Source of the DNA: Novosphingobium sp. ST904
GTDB lineage: Bacteria; Pseudomonadota; Alphaproteobacteria; Sphingomonadales; Sphingomonadaceae
Assembly (NCBI RefSeq): GCF_001298105.1
Contig: NZ_LGJH01000165.1
Coordinates: forward strand, 1-64,000
DNA: 64,000 nt
Direction of reading: 5' to 3'
Shown: one piece after another, positions 27,100 to 36,175 of the stretch
Layout: the number at the start of each line of letters is the position of its first letter
How positions within the stretch are numbered: position 1 is the stretch's first letter
Made by a program: the position numbers and the translations under genes
The notes under the pieces: model-generated
What the model was told of the DNA's origin: nothing
What the model saw: only the letters and a program-made list of their open reading frames with translations
Database searches by the model: none

Positions 27100-28422
27100 A
27101 TGACACCTGAACAGAACGATCTCGTCACCCTCAGCGGCCGCGACCGCCCGCTTGGCGCGCTGCTGCGGCGCTACTGGCAGCCGATCGCGCTGCTGGAGGA
27201 ACTGGAGGGACCGCGCCCGGCCAAGGCGGTGAAAGTGCTGGGGCAGGACATGGTGCTGTTCCGCGACCAGGAGGGGCGGCTGGGCCTGCTCGATCGCGAT
27301 TGTCCCCATCGCGGCGCCGACCTTGCCTTCGGGCGGCTCGAGGACGGCGGGCTGCGCTGCCTGTTCCACGGCTGGCTGTTCGATGTGGACGGCAACTGCA
27401 TCCAGACGCCGGGCGAACCGGCAGGCTCGAAGCTCTGCACGCGCGTGAGGCAGCGTGCCTATCCGGTGATCGAGCAGGCGGGCATGATCTTCGGCTTCCT
27501 GGGTGAAGGCGAGCCCCCGGCCTTTCCGGGGCTGGACTGCTTCGCGGCGCCCGGCAGCCATGTCTTCGCCTTCAAGGGCTATCTCGACTGCAACTGGCTT
27601 CAGGCGCTCGAGGTGGGGATCGATCCGGCGCACGCCAGCTTCCTTCACCGTTTCTTCGAGGACGAGGAAGCGGATGCCTATGGCAAGCAGTTCCGCGCCC
27701 GTTCGGCCGACAGCGACATGACCATGATCCAGGTCCTGCGCGAGTTCGAGAACCCGGACATCACGATTTCACCTACAGACATCGGCTTCCGGCTCACCGC
27801 GCTGCGCCCGCTGCCTGAAGGGCAGACCCATGTGCGCATCACCAACCTGTTCTTCCCGCAGGCCTTCGTCATTCCGCTGTCGGAGACGATGACGATCACG
27901 CAGTGGCACGTGCCGATCGATGACACGAGCTGCTACTGGTACGCCGCCTTCACCAGCTTCACCGATGCGGTGGACAAGGAGGAGATGCGCCGCCAGCGGC
28001 TGACGCTTTACGAACTGCCGGACTACAAGCCGCGCCTCAGCCGCGCGAATGATTACGGTTATGACGTGGTGGAGCAGAAGAGCCGGACCTACACGGGCAT
28101 GGGCGAGGATATCAACGTTCACGACCAGTGGGCCGTGGAGTCCATGGGCCGTATCCAGGATCGCACGCGGGAGCATCTCGGCACGACCGACAAGGGCATC
28201 GTCGCGTATCGCACCATGCTGCTCAGGCAGCTCCGCAAGATGGAGAACGGCGAGCGTCCGCTGCTGGACCTGACGGCGGAGGAAGCGCTGGCGGTGGCGG
28301 ATCCGGGCACGGTTGACGGGGTGGCGCCTGCCGGAGCCGATCTCGAGGCGTATTGGCGCGCTGTCGATGCCCGCCGCCGCGGTGCCGCGCCCTGGGCTGC
28401 GCCCGCGAACGCCGCCGAATAA
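27100..28422 (+). CDS. Rieske non-haem iron aromatic-ring oxygenase, alpha subunit
   Basis: Oxygenase component of 440 residues, of the single-subunit, phthalate-dioxygenase/LigX-like type. The Rieske cluster ligands are Cys68/His70 (DCPHRG) and Cys87/His90 (CLFHGW). The mononuclear iron ligands are Asp175, His178 and His183 in GIDPAHASFLH. No ferredoxin or reductase gene is adjacent, so electrons must come from elsewhere. It is followed after 12 bp by a glutamine-synthetase-like gene, a pairing reminiscent of aniline-type dioxygenase clusters. Substrate unknown; an aryl or heterocyclic amine derivative is a reasonable guess. Confidence 0.92.
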   Translation: MTPEQNDLVTLSGRDRPLGALLRRYWQPIALLEELEGPRPAKAVKVLGQDMVLFRDQEGRLGLLDRDCPHRGADLAFGRLEDGGLRCLFHGWLFDVDGNCIQTPGEPAGSKLCTRVRQRAYPVIEQAGMIFGFLGEGEPPAFPGLDCFAAPGSHVFAFKGYLDCNWLQALEVGIDPAHASFLHRFFEDEEADAYGKQFRARSADSDMTMIQVLREFENPDITISPTDIGFRLTALRPLPEGQTHVRITNLFFPQAFVIPLSETMTITQWHVPIDDTSCYWYAAFTSFTDAVDKEEMRRQRLTLYELPDYKPRLSRANDYGYDVVEQKSRTYTGMGEDINVHDQWAVESMGRIQDRTREHLGTTDKGIVAYRTMLLRQLRKMENGERPLLDLTAEEALAVADPGTVDGVAPAGADLEAYWRAVDARRRGAAPWAAPANAAE

Positions 28423-28434
28423 GCGGGGCGCGCC

Positions 28435-29874
28435 ATGACCGGATTTGTCGAGGCCCATGGCCTCTGGAACGAGGACCAGCGCCGCCTCGCCGCCGAAGTG
28501 CTGCGCCGGGTGGAGGCGGACGACGTATCCACCGTGCGGCTTGTCTTTGCCGACATGCACGGCATCGCGCGCGGAAAGACCCTGCTGGCAGGCTCGCTGG
28601 AGGGCGCTTTCGAGGATGGCTGCGCGATCACCTCCACGCTGCTGCTCAAGGACACAGCGCACCGTACCGTAGCGCCGGTCTTCTCGGCCGGGGCGGGGAT
28701 CGGCAATGCCGATCTCCAGGGCGGCGGCGATGTCGTCATGGTGCCCGATCCGGGGACGTTCCGCCTCCTGCCCTGGGCGCCCGGTACCGGCTGGATGCTT
28801 TGCGATCTCTACCACAATGACGGCCGTCCGGTGGTTTCATCCACCAGAAGGCTGGCGCGGGACGCCTCCGCGCGGCTGGCCGGGCGCGGGTTCGAATTCG
28901 TCAGCGGGCTGGAGGTGGAATTCTATCTCACCCGTCTGGAAGATGCGGCGCTGAGCCCCGAGGATGCCGGCCAGCCTGCGCGTCCGCCGCGTGTCTCGCT
29001 GCTTCACCAGGGTTACAATTACCTGACCGAGCAGCGCTACGACCAGATCGAGCCGATCGTCGATGTTCTGAGGCAGAACTGCCTGGCGCTGGGTCTGCCG
29101 CTGCATTCGATGGAAGTGGAATTCGGCCCAAGCCAGTGCGAATTCGTGTTCAAGGTCGGCTCCGGCATCGGCCCGGCCGACGACATGGTGCTGTTCCGTG
29201 GCATGGCCAAGCAGGTCGCCCGGCGGCATGGCTATCACGTCAGCTTCATGTGCCGCCCGCAGCTTCCCGAAGCCATGGCGAGCGGGTGGCATCTCCACCA
29301 GTCGCTGCGTGACCTGAAGACCGGAGCAAACGCCTTCGCGCCGCAAGACGGTGCGCCGGGGCTCTCCGCGGTCGGGCGGCATTTCCTGGCCGGATTGCTG
29401 GCGGGTGCGGCGGCGGCTACGCCGTTTTCGACCCCCACGATCAATGGCTACAAGCGCTACCGCCCGAACTCGCTGGCGCCAGACCGCCTTGCCTGGGCCG
29501 AGGACAATCGCGGGGCGCTGCTGCGGGTGCTCGCCAGGGGGCCTGCGAAGCTGCGCCGTATCGAGAACCGCGTGGGTGAGCCCGCAGCCAACCCCTATCT
29601 CTATCTCGCCTCCCAGATGGCGACCGGACTGGCGGGTATCGAGGCGGGACTGGAGCCGCCTGAATCGGTGGATTCCCCTTACGCTGCCGAGGCGGAGCGG
29701 CTTCCGCGCAGCCTTGAGGCGGCGCTGGACCTGCTGGATGACAGCACATTGCTGCGCGGTGCCTTCGGCAGCGATTTCGTGGATCATTTCCTGATGATCA
29801 AGCGCGCGGAAGTCATGCGCTACAACCAGACGGTGACCGACTGGGAGCACCGCGAATACTTCGACCTGTTCTGA
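28435..29874 (+). CDS. Glutamine-synthetase-family ligase (gamma-glutamyl-amide synthetase-like)
   Basis: A 479-residue member of the glutamine synthetase superfamily with the catalytic set in place: EVEFYL, EVEFGPSQCEF, GWHLHQSL (flap His), NGYKRYRPNSLAPDRLAWAEDNRGA and RIENRVGEPAANPYLYLA. The N-terminus (LVFADMHGIARGKTLL) is that of the PuuA/GlnT-like branch acting on amines, not of housekeeping GlnA. It probably joins glutamate to an amine as a gamma-glutamyl amide. Cotranscribed with the Rieske oxygenase gene; no amidotransferase or hydrolase that would remove the glutamyl group is evident beside it. Confidence 0.88.
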   Translation: MTGFVEAHGLWNEDQRRLAAEVLRRVEADDVSTVRLVFADMHGIARGKTLLAGSLEGAFEDGCAITSTLLLKDTAHRTVAPVFSAGAGIGNADLQGGGDVVMVPDPGTFRLLPWAPGTGWMLCDLYHNDGRPVVSSTRRLARDASARLAGRGFEFVSGLEVEFYLTRLEDAALSPEDAGQPARPPRVSLLHQGYNYLTEQRYDQIEPIVDVLRQNCLALGLPLHSMEVEFGPSQCEFVFKVGSGIGPADDMVLFRGMAKQVARRHGYHVSFMCRPQLPEAMASGWHLHQSLRDLKTGANAFAPQDGAPGLSAVGRHFLAGLLAGAAAATPFSTPTINGYKRYRPNSLAPDRLAWAEDNRGALLRVLARGPAKLRRIENRVGEPAANPYLYLASQMATGLAGIEAGLEPPESVDSPYAAEAERLPRSLEAALDLLDDSTLLRGAFGSDFVDHFLMIKRAEVMRYNQTVTDWEHREYFDLF

Positions 29875-29882
29875 ATCGGAAA

Positions 29883-29925
29883 AAGGCGCGCCGTCCCAAA
29901 TCGAACCGGGACGGCGCGGCCTTTG
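29883..29925. terminator. Bidirectional terminator after the ligase gene
   Basis: AAAGGCGCGCCGTCCC and GGGACGGCGCGGCCTTT form a long stem with one bulge, between the convergent ligase and SDR genes, with A/T tracts at both ends. Confidence 0.78.
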
Positions 29926-29932
29926 CACGGCG

Positions 29933-30727
29933 TTATAGCGTGGCGCCGCCGTCCACGACCAGTTCCTGCCCGGTGACGTTCCGTCCGCCTTCGCCGACGA
30001 GATAGAGCACCATGGCAACGATGTCCTCCATCTCGCTGGGGCGGTTGAGGGGAATGCCCATGTCCGCGACATAGGCCCTGAGCGCCTCCTCCTCGCTCAG
30101 CCCGCGTTGCTGCGCCAGCGCCCGCCAGTTCGCCTTCATGCGCGGCACGGCGATGGGGCCGGGGGCGATGTAGTTCACGGTCACGCCGTCAGGCCCCGCT
30201 TCGAGGGCGGCACTGCGGGTCAGTCCGCGCAGGCCCCATTTCGAGGCGGAATAGCTCGATCGTCCGGCGCGGCCGCGCATGCCGTGGTTGCCGCCGATGT
30301 TGACGATCCGGCCCGATCCGGCCCGGCGCATGACCGGCAGCAGCCGCGACAGCACGATGAACGGCGCGCGCAGGTTGGTGGCAACCGTGCTGTCGAATTC
30401 CTCAAGGCTGAATTCGCCGATCGGCGGCGATAGCGGCCCGGTATAGCCTGCCGCGTTCACCACGACGTCCACCGTCCCGCCCGACCAGTCGAGGAAGGTG
30501 TCCAGCGCCGCATTCAGGGCTTCGCCGTCGCGCACGTCGGCGGTGAGCACGAGTGCCTCGCCGCCGTCCGCGCGGATGATTTCGGCGGCGGCTTCCATTT
30601 CGGCGGTCCGCCGCGCGACGAGCGCAACGTCATAGCCCGCCGTGCCGAGCGAGAGTGCGATCTCGCGCCCCGTGCCCGCGCTGGCGCCGGTGACGAAAGC
30701 GACGGGGCGTTTGCCGGAGGCTCCCAT
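29933..30727 (-). CDS. SDR oxidoreductase, Ser-less subfamily
   Basis: A 264-residue SDR: MGASGKRPVAFVTGASAGTGREIA, VNAAGYTG and NIGGNHGMRGRAGRSSYSASKWGLRG. It has Gly instead of Ser 13 residues before the catalytic Tyr, as in the SDRs at 15295-16083 and 22309-23084. Its ATG overlaps the stop of the PhyH-type gene (TGATG). Last gene of a three-gene minus-strand operon (DUF1445, PhyH, SDR). Confidence 0.88.
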   Translation of the reverse strand: MGASGKRPVAFVTGASAGTGREIALSLGTAGYDVALVARRTAEMEAAAEIIRADGGEALVLTADVRDGEALNAALDTFLDWSGGTVDVVVNAAGYTGPLSPPIGEFSLEEFDSTVATNLRAPFIVLSRLLPVMRRAGSGRIVNIGGNHGMRGRAGRSSYSASKWGLRGLTRSAALEAGPDGVTVNYIAPGPIAVPRMKANWRALAQQRGLSEEEALRAYVADMGIPLNRPSEMEDIVAMVLYLVGEGGRNVTGQELVVDGGATL

Positions 30728-31583
30728 CACTTGGCGTCCGCGAAGAACTTGCGCCTGGATTCGGCCTGGATCTTGTAGATCGAACTGCCGCGCGCGAGGG
30801 GAAGGGGAGTTTGACGTAATTGTCCTCGAACCGGACTTCGGTGGTGGAAGGCCCGCTGACGATGCGGGATTCGTATTCTTCCCAATCGACCTTGTAGAAC
30901 AGCGGGAATGCATCGCTGGCGGCATATTCGTAGAACAGGATGCGGCGCGGATCGCCCGAGCGGTTCACGCTCGATCCGTGCAGCGTCATCGGGTGGTGGA
31001 AGCTGACGGTGCCCGGAGGGCCTTCGAGCAGCGCGGCCCTGGACATGTCGAACTCCGCCGTGTCGACCGCGCCGCAGAAGAAGCCTTCCTCGTCGTGGTG
31101 ATCCAGAAGCGGGCCCTTGTGGCTGCCGGGGATGACCTGCATCGCGCCATTGGCCGCGCTGGCGCCGTCGAGCATGATCGAGGCGACGCAAGTGGACATG
31201 TTGGTGTGCGGCGCGAAGGCCCAGTCCTGATGCCATTCCAGCGCGGCGCCGCCATTGGCCGACTTCATGTTGATCTTGGTATGGCTGAGCCGGACCAGCT
31301 TGCCGATGATCGCGGTGAGGATTTCCAGCACTTGCGGATTGCCTGCCTGCGCGGCGTAATAGGGGTCGATGCGGTTGGGCTTCTTGATGCGCTGGATCGT
31401 GCGTTGTCCATCGGCATCGGTATCGAAATCGAACCAGGCATCGTCGCCTTCCGCCTCTGCGGCGCGGGCGGCGACTTCATCGGTCAGCGCGCGGAGCCTG
31501 TCCAGCACGGGCCCCTGCAACAGGCCGGGGACGACCACGTAGCCGTGCTCGTGATAGAAGGAAATGATCTCGTCGAGGTTCAT
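30727..31583 (-). CDS. Phytanoyl-CoA dioxygenase (PhyH) family oxygenase, frameshift near the C-terminus
   Basis: 2-oxoglutarate/Fe(II) oxygenase. Iron ligands: His and Asp in EWHQDWAFAPH and the distal His in MTLHGSSVNRSGDPRR, whose Arg can hold the co-substrate. N-terminus FYHEHGYVVVPGLL is typical. The frame changes near 30795-30810 within a G-rich run (GGGGAAGGGG); the correct tail is LARGSSIYKIQAESRRKFF, ending at 30727 and overlapping the SDR start. It starts 4 bp after the DUF1445 gene. The catalytic core is unaffected by the break. Confidence 0.87.
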
Positions 31584-31586
31584 GGC

Positions 31587-32402
31587 TCAGTCCTTGGGGA
31601 GAGGCAGGTCGGTGACGACCATGTGCGCCTTGTAGTGCGTGATGCAGAGCGGCAGGCGCGCGGCGCGCACCGCGTTCTGCCCGGTGGCGCCGCAGGCCCA
31701 GAATACCGGGACTTCGCCCGTATTCAGCCGGGTCAGGCCGTGCCCGCCGTAACTTTGGCCCAGATCGCCGATGCCGAGATCCCCGGGCAGGGCGAGCGAT
31801 ACCGGCGCGCCGTGGAACTGGGGGTAGCGGGCGGAAAGGATCGTTGCGCGCACGGCGTCTTCCGGGGAGAGCGCACGCATGGAGACGATCAGCCTGCCGC
31901 CGAACGGGCCGACCGGCACCGTTTCGCGCGCGGTCTCGTACATGGCGGAGACATTGCCTTCGTCCAGATGCCGCAGGCGCACGCCGTGGCTCTGCAGGAT
32001 CGCCTCGAACGAGAACGAGCACCCCAGAACGAAGGACACAAGATCGTCTGCCCAGGCATGGCGGGCATCGCGCGGCGTCTCGGCCAGTTCGCCGTTCCGG
32101 AACACCATGTAACCGCCGGTGTCGCGCGCCAGGTCCATGTCGGCGGCGAGTTCGGGAATCTCGCGCGAGCCCGGCGCGCTGCGGCCCAGGATGGGCAGCG
32201 CCTGAGGGTTCGAACGGCAGTAGAGTTCGAAGGCGTCGGCATGGGCTTCGGGCACGGCAACGAGGTTGCCTTGCACATGGCCGCGCGCGACATGGTTGGT
32301 GAAGCCGGTGAAGCGCCCTTCGCGGATGGCGCGGCGCACGGCGGCCGGATCGTCGGTGTCGAAGTCAGGCCGGGCGATGTCGATCAGGGATGCCTGGGTC
32401 AT
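31587..32402 (-). CDS. DUF1445 putative hydro-lyase / D-glutamate-cyclase-like protein
   Basis: A 271-residue member of the YcsI/DUF1445 family: RRAIREGRFTGFTNHVARGHVQGNLVAVP, CSFSFEAILQ, VFWACGATGQNAV and ITHYKAHMVVTD. A mammalian relative (DGLUCY) interconverts D-glutamate and 5-oxo-D-proline; bacterial members are usually labelled putative hydro-lyases. ATG 32402 matches the family start; ATG 32450 would add 16 residues. First gene of the operon with the PhyH oxygenase and SDR. The nearby HyuA/HyuB pair could act on an oxoproline-type lactam, which gives the context some meaning. Confidence 0.84.
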   Translation of the reverse strand: MTQASLIDIARPDFDTDDPAAVRRAIREGRFTGFTNHVARGHVQGNLVAVPEAHADAFELYCRSNPQALPILGRSAPGSREIPELAADMDLARDTGGYMVFRNGELAETPRDARHAWADDLVSFVLGCSFSFEAILQSHGVRLRHLDEGNVSAMYETARETVPVGPFGGRLIVSMRALSPEDAVRATILSARYPQFHGAPVSLALPGDLGIGDLGQSYGGHGLTRLNTGEVPVFWACGATGQNAVRAARLPLCITHYKAHMVVTDLPLPKD

Positions 32403-32540
32403 GCCAGCATAGATAGCCAACCCGGGTGTTGCCGAGAGTTGCTTTTTCATGCCTGAGCCGTTGCCGATCCGGCCATGGGCGGAATGAAAGCGCTCGTGCT
32501 TCGCTGCGCTTTTGCGGCAATGGAAAGGGCGAAAGCAATC

Positions 32541-33266
32541 ATGGCAGGCATATTGGTAATCGGCGGGGCGAACGGACTGGGCGGAGAAATCGCGGCGGCC
32601 TTCGCAGAGGGAGGAGACCGCGTGTTGCTGGTGGACGAGTGTCCGGTTCCGGCGGGGATCGCGCCGGGCGTGGATTTCCTGAGGCTCGACCTTGCCGCCG
32701 CCGATACCGGCGCGCGGGCTGCGGCGGAGGCTGCGGGGCTTTTCGCGGGGATAGACGGCGTCGTTATCGCGGCGGCGGCCATGGAAAGCGCTCCGATCGC
32801 GCAGTGGACCGTCGCCATGTGGGACCAGGCCGCCGCCATCAACTTGCGGCTGCCGTTCCTGGTGACGCAGGCGGCCCAGCCCTGGCTTGCGCAGTCCGGC
32901 AACGGCAGCGTGACGATCGTTTCATCGACCGCGACGATGCGCGGGCAACCCTTCACTCATGCCTATCAGGCGACCAAGGCCGGTGTGGCGGGACTGGTGC
33001 GCGGCCTTGCCGCCGAACTGGGGCCGGAGGGTATCAGGGTGAACGCGGTGCTGGCCGGGTGGCTCGATACGCCGCTCACACGGGCCTATTGGGACGGCGT
33101 GGAGGATGCAGCGGCGCAGCGCGCGCAAGTGGACGGACGCATTCCGCTGCGCCGCCACGGGACGGCAGGCGAGGCTGCCGCGCTCGTGCGGTTCCTGGCA
33201 TCCGGCGCGGCGAGTTACCTGACCGGGGCGATGCTTCCGGTGGACGGAGGCGATACCGCGGTGTGA
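32541..33266 (+). CDS. SDR oxidoreductase
   Basis: A 241-residue SDR with cofactor loop VIGGANGLGGEIA, IVSSTATMRGQPFTHAYQATK (Ser, Tyr and Lys all present) and a C-terminal YLTGAMLPVDGG. ATG 32541 gives the standard length; ATG 32520 is possible. It stands alone on the plus strand and its 3' end overlaps that of the convergent MFS gene by about 50 bp. Unlike three neighbours it keeps the catalytic Ser. Confidence 0.86.
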   Translation: MAGILVIGGANGLGGEIAAAFAEGGDRVLLVDECPVPAGIAPGVDFLRLDLAAADTGARAAAEAAGLFAGIDGVVIAAAAMESAPIAQWTVAMWDQAAAINLRLPFLVTQAAQPWLAQSGNGSVTIVSSTATMRGQPFTHAYQATKAGVAGLVRGLAAELGPEGIRVNAVLAGWLDTPLTRAYWDGVEDAAAQRAQVDGRIPLRRHGTAGEAAALVRFLASGAASYLTGAMLPVDGGDTAV

Positions 33267-34485
33267 TCCGCCGCATGCGGCTGCGCCGCTTTTGCACCTG
33301 TTCTCGCACCCACCGTTGGAAGCGCGGCGAGGCAGGCGATCAGCCCGATCACGGCGATGGCGACGTAAGCGGTCCAGTGTGTGAGCGAGAAGTAGATCGT
33401 CGGCGTCAGGAACGAGGCGATCGAGACGAACTGGTTGACCAGTCCCGCCACGCTGCCGCCGCCGATATCCTTGGTGGAAAGTGCGGGCATCGTCGCCATG
33501 CACACGCCGGTCGCGGCGCCGTAAGTGAAGAGCCAGGCCATGAGCCCGGCTATCGCCAGAACCAGCGGGCTGGTCGGCAAAAACAGCGCGGTCTGCGCCA
33601 GGATGCCGATGACCACCACGATGGCGAGCAGGCGCCGGGGCGGGAAATCGCGGGTGAGCAGCGCGCCGGTAACGGTTCCGCCCAGCAGGACGGCCGCGAT
33701 CTTGGCGACGGCGACGATGCTTGCCGATGCGGCAAGCGAGACCCCGTGGACCTTGGCGATGTAGGTCGCCGCGGCAAGGCTGGTGCCGTAGGAGATCATC
33801 GCGGGCATCGCCATGGCAAGGCCGAGCATCAGGATTGCGGGATGGCGCAGCCCGGCGAACAGGCTCGCCAGCTTTTCCCGCGCGCTGGCGCCCCTTGCGC
33901 GGATCAGCGCGACATGGGGCAGTGCGAACGATCCGGCGGCGCAAAGCGCCATAAAGGCGCCGTGGAGCAGTATCGCCCAGCGCCACGCCTCGCCGGCGGT
34001 GAATGGCGCCGCGATCAGCAGGCCGAGCGAGAAGCCGGTCGGCGCGTAAGTGGACCAGAGCGTCATCGCCCTGGTTCGTGCCGTGCCTTCCAGTGCGCCG
34101 ATCAGCATGGCGCGCCGCCGTTGAGAATGCCCAGATAACCGATCCCCGCCAGCAGCACGCCGAAGTTGAGCAGCCAGATGTCGTGGGCCAGCCATACTAT
34201 CGCATCGGCCAGCACGAATACGGGCGAAGTCAGAAGCAGGACGAGGCGAGGGCCGAGGCGGTCCACCACGCCGCCGCCGATGGTGGCGACGATCGCTGCC
34301 GGAAGCGAGAAGAGTGCTATCGTCAGGCCGATAGCCGAGGCCGGGGCGTGCAGCGATGCCGTGATCCGCAGCGCCAGCGGCGAGAGGATGCCGACGAGAG
34401 CCATGCTGCCCAGCCCGATGGCGTAGACGAGGGCTACGGTCGTCCAGTTCCCTCGCGGTCCGGTGCTTGCCATCGACACTGCCAT
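33215..34485 (-). CDS. Major facilitator superfamily transporter, one frameshift
   Basis: Inner-membrane transporter of about 12 helices. The N-terminal half (34102-34485) has GGGVVDRLGPRLVLL, the MFS loop 2-3 motif. The frame changes near 34105-34118 (GGCGGCGCGCC) and continues MLIGALEGTARTRAMTLWSTYAPTGFSLG to the end. ATG 34485 has AAGGAG nine bases upstream; the longer upstream frame is not coding. Probably imports or exports the compound handled by the surrounding operons; the substrate is unknown. Confidence 0.85.
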
Positions 34486-34720
34486 TGCGACCATCTCCTT
34501 GTCCGCCTCGGAGGATAGGCCGGGGGCATGATCGGACAAGGCGGGTTCGGAATCTGCACCGAGGCGTATACTTTTCGGTGAAGCGGTCCGCGGCCGATCC
34601 GGCGGGGCGTTACCGCAGATGCAATGGGGCGATGCGGGAACGGCGTCCGCATGGCCGGTGGAAAGGGCGTAGGCTCGCGGCAGCATCAGCTCGCGATCAG
34701 AAGGAGCGAACGATCTCGAC

Positions 34721-36024
34721 ATGAAGAACAGGCCCCACATGAAGACCCGCCTTTCGCATATGGCCCTGCTGGCGGCGTTTTCGCTGGCGGCGGGCGTTCC
34801 GCTGACCGCACAGGCACAGGCAGGATCGGCCGACCTCGGCCATATCGACGGCGACGGCGGCGTGACCGATTTCTACCGCTGGGACGGAACCATCGGCGCG
34901 CCGGGCCGGATGCTGCGGCAGGAAGCCCTGCCTGCCGAACGCACCCAGCCCGAGGCAGGCAAGGCGATGCGGGTGCTCTACAGTTCGACGAGCGGGGTAG
35001 GGCAAGGGGCCGTCGCGGTTTCCGGCATGCTGTTCCTGCCCAAGGGCAAGCCGCCGAAGGGTGGCTGGCCTATCGTCACCTGGGCGCATGGCACGACCGG
35101 TTTTGCCGATGTCTGCGCGCCTTCGTGGACCGGCACTTCGGAGCGCGACAAGGAGTATCTCGAAAAGTGGCTCGCGGCCGGTTTCGCGGTTGTCGCCAGC
35201 GATTACGAGGGGCTGGGAACCAAGGGCGTCCACCCGTACCTGATCTGGCGTTCGGAGGGACGCTCGGTGCTCGATGCGGCACGGGCGGCGCTTGGCGCCT
35301 ATCCCGCCGCGCTGTCCAATCGTGTACTGGTCGTCGGCCAGTCTCAGGGATCGGGCGCGGCGCTGGGGGCGACCTATCTGGCGAAGAGCTATGCGCCGCA
35401 GCTCCACATGCTGGGCACCGTGGCGACCGGACTGGTCATGACTTTCGATACCCCGCACACGGCCGACTACGTTGCCAAGTCCAATACTCTCACCGATCCG
35501 CACTACATGCCTCCCGGTTTCGCCATGCTGCGGATCGCGGGGATCGACCGGGCGCTCCATCCCGATCTGGACCCGGCCGATTTCGTGAAGCCCGCCGGCC
35601 GCCCGCTGCTGCGGACATCGCGCAAGGCCTGCCTGCACGATCTCTTCGCGCAGGCCGACAAGGAGGGGCTGACCGGGCAGCAGGTCTTCGTCGAGAATAT
35701 CGATCCGATAGACGGGACGATGAGCGCCAACTTCGATTTCCCCGATGGCCGAATGCCCGGCCCGATCTTTGCCGGTACGGGCCTTGCGGACGACATGGCG
35801 GGGACGCAGGGACAGTACAACGCGGTCAAGGCGATGTGCGCGGCGGGCAGCAACATCCAGTGGCATACTTATCCCGGCGAGGATCACGCAGCGCGGTGAA
35901 TGCTTCGGCGCGCGATTCGATCCCCTTCGCGCGGGCCCTGCTGGCAGGAAAGGTGCCGCAATCCAATTGCGCGTCCATCACCCCGCCCGGTCCGGTCCAG
36001 AAGAAGGCCGCCACCAGCAGCTGA
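34721..36024 (+). CDS. Secreted lipase/esterase (alpha/beta hydrolase, secretory-lipase type), C-terminal frameshift
   Basis: Exported hydrolase with a Sec signal peptide (LLAAFSLAAGVPLTAQAQA). Catalytic features: HGTTGFADVCAP near the oxyanion hole and nucleophile Ser in VVGQSQGSGAALG; the catalytic His is probably that of YPGEDH. The first frame stops at 35899, but the next frame gives AVNASARDSIPFARALLAGK and stops at 36024, the normal family end, so the break is near 35888-35895. ATG 34721 lies behind AAGGAG. It is divergent from the MFS gene and convergent with a TonB receptor gene. Confidence 0.84.
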
Positions 36025-36049
36025 TCCGAACGCCCTTTCCGCAAGAACG

Positions 36050-36080
36050 AAGGCCCCTGCCATTGGCGGGGGCCTTTCAT
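36050..36080. terminator. Intrinsic terminator after the lipase gene
   Basis: AAGGCCCCTGCC and GGCGGGGGCCTT pair around an ATT loop (one G-T pair), then TTCATTTT. This is a typical intrinsic terminator for the lipase gene; a weaker GGCGGG/CCCGCC hairpin at 36121-36144 may serve the receptor gene on the other strand. Confidence 0.8.
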
Positions 36081-36175
36081 TTTGGGCGCCGCCGCACAGA
36101 GCGGCTGCACGAACGAGAACGGCGGGAGCATCTCTGCCCCCGCCGCCCTGTGCGACCCTTTCGGGAAAGCTGGCC

